Source: JAZDMK01 sp043800975
GTDB taxonomy: Bacteria; Bacteroidota; Bacteroidia; Bacteroidales; JAHJDW01
Direction of reading: 5' to 3'
DNA: 13,741 nucleotides
Assembly: GCA_043800975.1 (NCBI GenBank)
Contig: JAZDMK010000223.1
Coordinates: 1-13,741, forward strand
This document shows, piece by piece, positions 1-5,600 of the stretch. The position numbers and the translations under genes were made by a program. Numbering within the stretch: position 1 is the first letter of the stretch; each line of letters starts with the position of its first letter. Below the pieces are notes generated by a model that did not search any database, was not told the DNA's origin, and saw only the letters and a program-made list of their open reading frames with translations.

Positions 1-29
1 GTCTTATAAAAAGACAAAATATAATCAAG

Positions 30-896
30 ATGAAGAAAATTATTCTTTCCCTTTTCATTGTTTTTTCAATTACCTGTGGTCATTCTCAGACAAACGTTTA
101 TCAGCCATTCCCCTTCGATAGTCTGGTGTATACAAGCATGACAGAATCCGGAAGTTCAATGGGCTCTTCCTGGCTTTATGAAAAAACGATGTGGCTGGGT
201 GATACCCTGATAAATAGCACTCATTATACAAAGTGCTACCGGAACCAAACAAATTTTAACTGGGATGGCGTGCCCAGTACTTACTACGGTGGTATGCGTC
301 AGGACACAGCAAATGAAAAAGCGTATTTTATTGACCTAACAAATACCGAGCATGACATTTCTGTTAGCCAAAATCTGAATGTTGGAGATAGTTTAAATGG
401 ATTACCGATCACATCCATTGACTCGGTTTTATGCGGAACTAAATACCATAAGCAATATAACATGGCGGGTTTTGACTCTGTTGATATGGGCAATCATACG
501 GCCAGGTATGTTGTAGGTATTGGAATCAAAAACTATTCTAACACGTATTTTGAGCATGGCGATAGCTACGGAATTTACTGTTATACTGTGAAAAATGAAA
601 ATTACTTTGGGATGTTTCCAGCGCCCTGCAATATTCTGGCTGGGGTTTTTGAAAACACGAATCCGACAAGGGAAATAAATCTTTTTCCAAATCCAGCCCG
701 TGATTTTATTATTCTTTCTATACCGTCACCGCAAAGCAATATGACGGTTACTATTTTCAATACTTTTGGAGAAACTGTTTTAAAAACCAATTTTCAAAAC
801 GGTGAAAGCGCAGTAAGTATTGATGTGAGGACATTACCTGCCGGGATCTATTTTATAAAAGCGAATACTTTTTCCAGTAAGTTTATTAAATCATAA
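30..896 (+). CDS. Secreted protein of unknown function with T9SS type A sorting domain
   Basis: 288 residues. A signal peptide is clear: lysines at 2-3, a hydrophobic core, and likely cleavage after GHS near residue 19, just before Gln. Residues 20 to about 210 match no family I recognise and are rich in Tyr, Asn, Ser and Thr, as expected for an exported beta-rich protein. From about 214 to the end there is a typical T9SS type A C-terminal sorting domain: the NLFPNPARD opening, an IFNTFGE segment, and LPAGIYFIKA near the end. Such domains direct export across the outer membrane and are normally removed on secretion. The ATG at 30 is chosen because it begins the signal peptide; no Shine-Dalgarno is visible. 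The stop lies 2 bases before the next ATG, so the two genes are probably co-transcribed. The export call is strong; the function of the mature protein is unknown. Confidence 0.88.
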   Translation: MKKIILSLFIVFSITCGHSQTNVYQPFPFDSLVYTSMTESGSSMGSSWLYEKTMWLGDTLINSTHYTKCYRNQTNFNWDGVPSTYYGGMRQDTANEKAYFIDLTNTEHDISVSQNLNVGDSLNGLPITSIDSVLCGTKYHKQYNMAGFDSVDMGNHTARYVVGIGIKNYSNTYFEHGDSYGIYCYTVKNENYFGMFPAPCNILAGVFENTNPTREINLFPNPARDFIILSIPSPQSNMTVTIFNTFGETVLKTNFQNGESAVSIDVRTLPAGIYFIKANTFSSKFIKS

Positions 897-898
897 AT

Positions 899-1438
899 AT
901 GAAAACATTCTTATTTGCAATCTTGTTTTTGATCGCTGGTTCACTCACAGCACAAGACACGGCAAAGCTCATCACCTCCATTGATCAGTCGGTTAAAAAA
1001 ACGGATCAGCTAAAATTTACCAATGCTGTCAACCTCCGCAATGAAGAGGTGTGGGAGAATGTTCCCGACGGAGGCACAGAACTGAACGGATTGTTTTATG
1101 GTGATACACTTGTGAAGATCGCCTTTATGTGCGGCTTATCGTATGGAGTTATCACAGAAGAATATTCTTTCAAAAACGGAAAGTTGATTTTTGTAATTGA
1201 AAAAGAGTCGGATTATGTGTATGATGAAAAAAAGCAATCGCTTGATTACACCCGGTTAGAGCCTGTGTTTGAGGAGAAATTTTATTTCGTGAATGAAAAA
1301 CTTTTAAAAAGAATTCCGAAAGGAAAAAAGAAGTTTAACGATGAATTGTATTACGATTCACAAACAAGAGAAGGTGTTTTGATCAGTGCGAAAGAGAAGT
1401 ATGTGAAGCTTATTATGGATAAAATCAACAAACGATAA
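899..1438 (+). CDS. Exported hypothetical protein
   Basis: 179 residues. The N-terminus is a good signal peptide (MKTFLFAILFLIAGSLTA, probable cleavage before Gln19). The mature part of about 160 residues is charged and rich in Lys, Glu and Tyr. It alternates short beta-like stretches (VKIAFMCGLSYGVITEEYSF, KLIFVIEKE, EKFYFVNEKLLKRI) and ends in a basic helix-like tail. There is no lipoprotein cysteine and no sorting domain, so a periplasmic location is most likely. The YSFKNGKLIFV and EKFYFVNEKLLKR segments look like two strand-turn-strand units, but I cannot assign a family. The start is 2 bases after the stop of the preceding secreted-protein gene, which suggests translational coupling. 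That one has a secretion tag and this one does not, so they may act together, for example as substrate and periplasmic helper; this is inference only. Confidence 0.82.
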   Translation: MKTFLFAILFLIAGSLTAQDTAKLITSIDQSVKKTDQLKFTNAVNLRNEEVWENVPDGGTELNGLFYGDTLVKIAFMCGLSYGVITEEYSFKNGKLIFVIEKESDYVYDEKKQSLDYTRLEPVFEEKFYFVNEKLLKRIPKGKKKFNDELYYDSQTREGVLISAKEKYVKLIMDKINKR

Positions 1439-1449
1439 CGTTTTTCTTT
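1430..1449 (+). terminator. Weak intrinsic terminator candidate
   Basis: AAACG (1430-1434) can pair with CGTTT (1439-1443) around the loop ATAA. A T-rich run (TTCTTT) follows at once. The structure overlaps the stop codon of the exported hypothetical protein. The stem has only 5 bp and two GC pairs, so it would be weak, but the placement at the end of a two-gene unit fits. Confidence 0.25.
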
Positions 1450-1493
1450 ACGATTAATTTACTTGCTTAATAATGATTGGGGTTCTTTCAACA

Positions 1494-1551
1494 CATAGGA
1501 TCATAGGAAGACATAGGTCACATAGAATACAAAAAAAACATTTGCTATGTG
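1494..1551 (+). repeat. Short CATAG-type intergenic repeats with inverted copy
   Basis: Four copies of CATAGR start at 1494, 1502, 1512 and 1521, spaced 8 to 10 bases apart. CACATAG (1519-1525) is then mirrored by CTATGTG (1545-1551), which would form a 7-bp stem with a 19-base A-rich loop. The pattern resembles short degenerate intergenic repeats seen in some Bacteroidota genomes. No function can be assigned, and there is no coding potential here. Confidence 0.45.
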
Positions 1552-1590
1552 TTTAAAAAATCCGCTTAGTAAAAAACCTTCTTACTTATT

Positions 1591-1780
1591 CGCTCCATTT
1601 AATGTTTCTCAATGGGCGCGGCGCGATGGTTCCCTGCCCGACTACGTCGGCAGGCGAGGTTTGATCATTAAGTTTTGGTGATCTTTCGTGCTTTGGTGTT
1701 TTAGTGGCACCCGAAGCCGAAGGCTGAGAGCACGAGCTAGCCAGTGTTGCGGCAGTGGGAGCGAGTAACAAAAAATGAAA
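1591..1780. repeat. GC-richer hairpin cluster, probable dispersed intergenic repeat
   Basis: This segment is visibly richer in G and C than its flanks. It holds several compact structures: CGC(t)CCATT at 1591-1599 pairing with AATGGGCG at 1611-1618; CCTGCC-c-GAC at 1633-1642 pairing with GTCGGCAGG at 1646-1654 around a 3-base loop; and AGCC-gaa-GGCT at 1715-1725. It also has an imperfect tandem octamer (CTTTCGTG then CTTTGGTG, 1683-1698) and a CAGTG direct repeat (1742-1746, 1753-1757). No convincing gene is present on either strand: the one open frame, on the minus strand, has no signal, domain or plausible composition. The layout suggests a repeated extragenic element rather than a unique regulatory region. 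Confidence 0.45.
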
Positions 1781-1834
1781 AGTATCAGCACCGCATACCT
1801 GTCTTTCTAAGCCGCTGCAAAGTGCTCTGGGTGT

Positions 1835-1894
1835 AAAAATTATAATTTTTATAGTTATTTCTGAAAAGTTTTCATAAGATTTGTAACAAAATCT
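1835..1894. promoter_or_regulatory. Three consecutive inverted repeats upstream of the membrane-protein gene
   Basis: A perfect 16-bp palindrome (AAAAATTATAATTTTT, 1835-1850) is followed by a 6+1+6 palindrome (TGAAAA-g-TTTTCA, 1862-1874). A 6-bp stem with a 6-base loop comes next (AGATTT 1877-1882 with AAATCT 1889-1894), ending 6 bases before the ATG at 1901. The first two could be operator-like binding sites, or the first could terminate upstream transcription. The third could fold in the mRNA close to the start codon. The region is very AT-rich, so chance symmetry is a real alternative. No good TAnnTTTG promoter is seen here. Confidence 0.35.
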
Positions 1895-1900
1895 AATGCC

Positions 1901-2404
1901 ATGACTAACGAAACCGAAGCTCCAGTAACTTACGAAAGCGGCGAATTGGCCGCCTCTGTTGACTCATCGCGAATGTTGTTGTACGGTTGCCTTAGTCTGG
2001 CTTTTTCAGCATTTTTTGGATATTCCTTTTTTTACCAGCATGAAGGAGTTCTCAGCAACTTCAGTAGCAGCAGTTTTTTGTTTTTTTCCGGAGGGCTTGT
2101 GGCAGCTGTTGTGTTCTACTTTTTATCCAGAAACAAAAGTGTACTGTTTATCGTGAACAGCCGCGGAATCTGGGATAAATCAACAGGGCTGGAATCGTGG
2201 GATAGCCTTCGCTTCTTTTCAATTGTTCGAAAAAGCGGAAAGTATACCAATGTTAATTTTCTGGTTCTTCAGTACCACAATCAACAGGAAAAAGAAATCA
2301 ATATAAGTCGTCTGAATAAAAAAAGCGACGCCATCGTGGAAGCTATCATGCCTTATGCGAAAGAGCACAAGATTGACTATCTGGGCGAAACATCGGACGA
2401 TTAA
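1901..2404 (+). CDS. Small two-helix membrane protein, possible bacterial PH-like domain
   Basis: 167 residues. There is no cleavable signal. A hydrophilic acidic N-terminus of about 23 residues is followed by two predicted transmembrane helices, about 24-45 and 57-76, forming a hairpin with a short Ser-rich loop (SNFSSSSF). Residues 80-156 form a soluble domain with alternating hydrophobic strands (VLFIVNSRGIWD, WDSLRFFSIV, NFLVLQY, KEINIS) and a final helix (DAIVEAIMPYAKEH). This order, helical hairpin then beta sheet with an IxxxGIxD turn and a C-terminal helix, resembles Bacteroidota membrane proteins with PH-like (bPH/YcxB-type) domains. That assignment is by pattern only. The gene stands alone, with large gaps on both sides. 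It probably sits in the inner membrane with both termini in the cytoplasm. Coding status is secure; the family is tentative. Confidence 0.8.
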   Translation: MTNETEAPVTYESGELAASVDSSRMLLYGCLSLAFSAFFGYSFFYQHEGVLSNFSSSSFLFFSGGLVAAVVFYFLSRNKSVLFIVNSRGIWDKSTGLESWDSLRFFSIVRKSGKYTNVNFLVLQYHNQQEKEINISRLNKKSDAIVEAIMPYAKEHKIDYLGETSDD

Positions 2405-2473
2405 ATTTACTTTTTTCTGATCCGGTTTCTTAAGTCTTTTCTGTTATTAAATATCTACAATCCGTTGGCTTTT

Positions 2474-2489
2474 CAACCGGCTTTGGTTG
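2474..2489 (+). other. Small hairpin just upstream of the promoter
   Basis: CAACC (2474-2478) pairs with GGTTG (2485-2489) around GGCTTT. An alternative pairing, GTTG (2464-2467) with CAAC (2474-2477), would exclude it. It lies 6 bases before the -33 element at 2496. It might help end transcription of the upstream membrane-protein gene or serve as a binding site, but no T-tract follows directly. Confidence 0.25.
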
Positions 2490-2495
2490 ACAATC

Positions 2496-2526
2496 TTTGC
2501 TTACTTGTTTTTTCTTTGTAGATTTG
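2496..2526 (+). promoter_or_regulatory. Bacteroidota-type promoter for the giant surface-protein gene
   Basis: TTTG at 2496-2499 is followed after 19 bases by TAGATTTG at 2519-2526. This matches the known Bacteroidota housekeeping pattern (-33 TTTG, -7 TAnnTTTG). Transcription would start near 2532-2535 and leave a leader of about 130 bases before the ATG at 2666. It is the only complete match I found in the window. Its position, directly upstream of the adhesin-PorP/SprF unit, makes it the likely driver of both genes. Confidence 0.55.
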
Positions 2527-2580
2527 GATGGCTAATTACAACCCTTGTTCCTCTGTTTACGTAGAAGTTCTGTTTTAAAA

Positions 2581-2658
2581 ATGAGGTTTAACCGGACAAC
2601 ATCTGACGGGTTAAGCAACTTTTGTTTTGAATTATTGTCTATAAAGCGTCTTAACTAA
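2581..2658 (+). other. Leader region: 25-codon reading frame overlapping an 8-bp stem
   Basis: An ATG at 2581 opens a 25-codon frame (begins MRFNRTTSDG) ending in TAA at 2656-2658, 7 bases before the ATG of the giant gene. Inside it, GTTTAACC (2586-2593) can pair with GGTTAAGC (2609-2616) around a 15-base loop, with one T-G wobble. If the promoter at 2496-2526 is right, both are in the transcribed leader and could affect translation of the next gene. Frames this short are common by chance, and there is no peptide signature such as a run of one amino acid. Confidence 0.2.
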
Positions 2659-2665
2659 TTTAGGT

Positions 2666-5600
2666 ATGAAGTATTTTGCACTTCTTCTCACCGGAGCGAT
2701 ATTCAGTGGCATTTTGTTTTTAAACAAAACACAGGAGTCGTTTTCCGGTAATGCTGTTTCCGCTTATCGCGGGTCACTTCCAACGCCTTCGCTGGAAAAA
2801 AAATCAGCGTTAACTGCAGTAAATAAAGCAGTTTCTTATAAAAACCCGATTGCTGATTCTACCTTAGAAAAGAGCGACTGGGCAAAAAACATTCAGAAAA
2901 CGCTTGCACAAAGTGAATACAATATACATTGGCAGTCTGCTGCAAATGCATTTCAATCGCCTAACAGAGCACAAAATCTTCGCACTTCTTTTTATAGCGA
3001 CCGAATGGTATTCACACCCAGAATTGATTCTGCAGAAAAGTGGGAAATTGCTTTTTCTGTTCAGGGTATCGGGCGGAATAGAAACTCTGTAAACCCTATT
3101 GAATCTAACGTTCAGCCCTTCATTGAAAATAATAAAATTACTTTTTCGCAAAAAAACTCTTTTGACATTGAATACATAAACACCAACGAAGGTGTTCGTC
3201 AGAATTTTATTGTCAACGAAAAGCCCGCCGGAAGCGGAACACTGAATGTTTTTCTAAATATTACTTCTCCCTTCACTCCAATTCTTGCCAGTGAAAATGA
3301 ACTTGTGCTTGCGCGCGCAAACAAGGATGAAGCTATGGATCCCGTTCTTCGATACAAAGATTTAAAAGCCTGGGACGCAAATGGAACTGTATTAGCCTCA
3401 CACATGCAGCTTAACGAAAACGGAGCGTTGGCGCTGGTTGTAGATGACAATCAGGCAGCGTATCCGGTTACAATCGACCCGCTTACTACAGCTCCCAACT
3501 GGTTTATAGAATCGAATCAGGCCGGTGCCAACATGGGCTTTAGCATTAGCACAGCTGGCGATATTAATTTGGATGGTTATTCGGATGTACTTGTTGGTTT
3601 ACCGAATTATGATAACGGACAAACAAATGAAGGCGCCGTAAATTTATATGCGGGCTCTATGGCGGGATTGACAACGATTCCTTTGTGGACCTACGAAAAC
3701 AATCAGGCCAACTCATATGTGGGTTACAGTGTTGCAACTGCCGGAGATGTAAACGGAGATGGTTTTTCGGATGTGATTATCGGCGCTTATGGCTGGGACA
3801 ATGCAGGCTTAAACGACAGAGGTATTGCTTATATTTTTCACGGAAGTCTTACTGGTCTTTCTGCATCGCCCAACTGGTCGGCTGAAGGTCCTTCTGCGGG
3901 AGCTTATTTCGGATATAGTGTGAACCTTGCCGGTGATGTAACCAATGATGGTTTTTCGGATGTGATTATCGGTGCGCCACGCCTTACGAACGGAAATACC
4001 GAAGAAGGTGCCGTTTATGTTTTTTATGGTTTTACTACAGGTGTTGGACCCGTTCCTATGTGGAGTTTTGAAGGAGGCCAGAACAACGCACGTCTAGGCA
4101 ACAGTGTGGCGGGTGCCGGTGATGTCAATGGTGACGGATATTCCGATGTAATTGTTGGATCATATCAATATGATAACGGTGAAGTGGACGAAGGAATGGC
4201 CTTTGTATTCCACGGTTCCGCAACAGGGCTAAGTGCCGTTCAAAACTGGTCGGCCGAAAGCAATCAAGCTTCAGCACTTTTGGGATTCAGTGTAAGCTCC
4301 GCAGGTGATGTAAATGGAGATGGCTTTTCGGATGTTTTAGTCGGGGCCTATCAGTTTGATAACGCAGAAGCAAATGAAGGTCGGGTATTTCTGTATGCTG
4401 GTTCAGCCGGTGGTTTGAATGCAGCTGCATTCTGGACTTATGAAAATAATATTGCAAATTCTCAGGTGGGATACAGCGTAAATCTCGCAGGAGATATTAA
4501 TGCGGATGGATATTCCGACATTATTATCGGTGCGTCCGGCTATTCAAATGGCCAGGTAAATGAAGGTATTGCCTATGTATTCTATGGTGAAGCAATCGGC
4601 CCTTTGGCTGTTCCAACCTGGTCTTATGAAAATAATATTACCCTTTCTTCCATGGGTTCTTCCGTTGCGCCTGCCGGTGATGTCAATGGTGACGGGTATT
4701 CCGACATTATTATCGGGGCACCCAATTATACAAGTCCGCAGGTTGGCGAAGGTGCGGTTTATGGATTCATGGGTTCTGCCAACGGATTGCTTCTTATTCC
4801 AGCATGGACGAATGAATCAAATCAGACAAATGCACAATATGGCTATGCCGTAAATGCTGCAGGTGATATAAATGCGGATGGCTATGATGATGTGATTGTC
4901 GGTGCTCCGCTATATGACAACGGCCAAGCTGATGAAGGTATTGTTTATGTGTATTTAGGTTCACCAACAGGGCTTTCGGCTATTCCTGCATGGACTTTTG
5001 AAAATAATATTGCCACTTCACGCGTAGGATTCTCAGTAGCATCAGCCGGAGATGTAAATGGAGATGGTTTCTCAGATGTGATCGTTGGTGCTCAGTGGTA
5101 TACAAACGGTCAAAGCAGAGAAGGGGCCGCCTATTTATTTCATGGCTCTGCCGCTGGTCTTTCCCTGGCCCCGAACTGGTTTTATGAAAGTAATCTGATT
5201 AATATCTGGTTTGGCACTTCAGTAAATACAGCCGGGGATGTAAACAGTGACGGATATTCTGATGTGATTATTGGTGCAATAAAATATAGTAACGGTGAGG
5301 CTGACGAAGGTGCTGCTTATGCATTTTATGGAAGTGCAATTGGACTAAGTGCAACACCCAGCTGGTTGGTTGAACCCAATGCAGCTGTTTCTCAAATGGG
5401 CTACTCTGTAGCATCGGCAGGTGATGTAAATGGTGATGGTTATTCTGATGTGATTGTCGGTCTTGTTGTATATTCAAATGGTGAGTCCGGAGAAGGTCAG
5501 GTTCGGTTGTATTATGGATCTCAGGTTGGCCTTTCCACTACCGTTGCGTGGTCTGCAGAAAGTAATCAAGCCTGGGCTTGTATTGGTTTTTTTGTAAATA

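Noticed and set aside
1..15. GTCTT-ATAAA-AAGAC inverted repeat at the window edge
   Set aside because: Only a 5-bp AT-rich stem, with the sequence to its left missing, so it cannot be judged.
1494..1530. CATAG repeats as a possible CRISPR array
   Set aside because: Units are 6 bases with 2-4 bases between them; there are no spacer-sized intervals and no cas genes.
1586..1771. Minus-strand open frame of 61 codons in the intergenic block
   Set aside because: It sits on the hairpin-rich repeat, has low-complexity Ser/Pro/Thr-rich text, and shows no signal, domain or start context.
1875..1883. TAAGATTTG as a -7 promoter element for the membrane-protein gene
   Set aside because: It has three bases rather than two between TA and TTTG, and no TTTG at the -33 distance.
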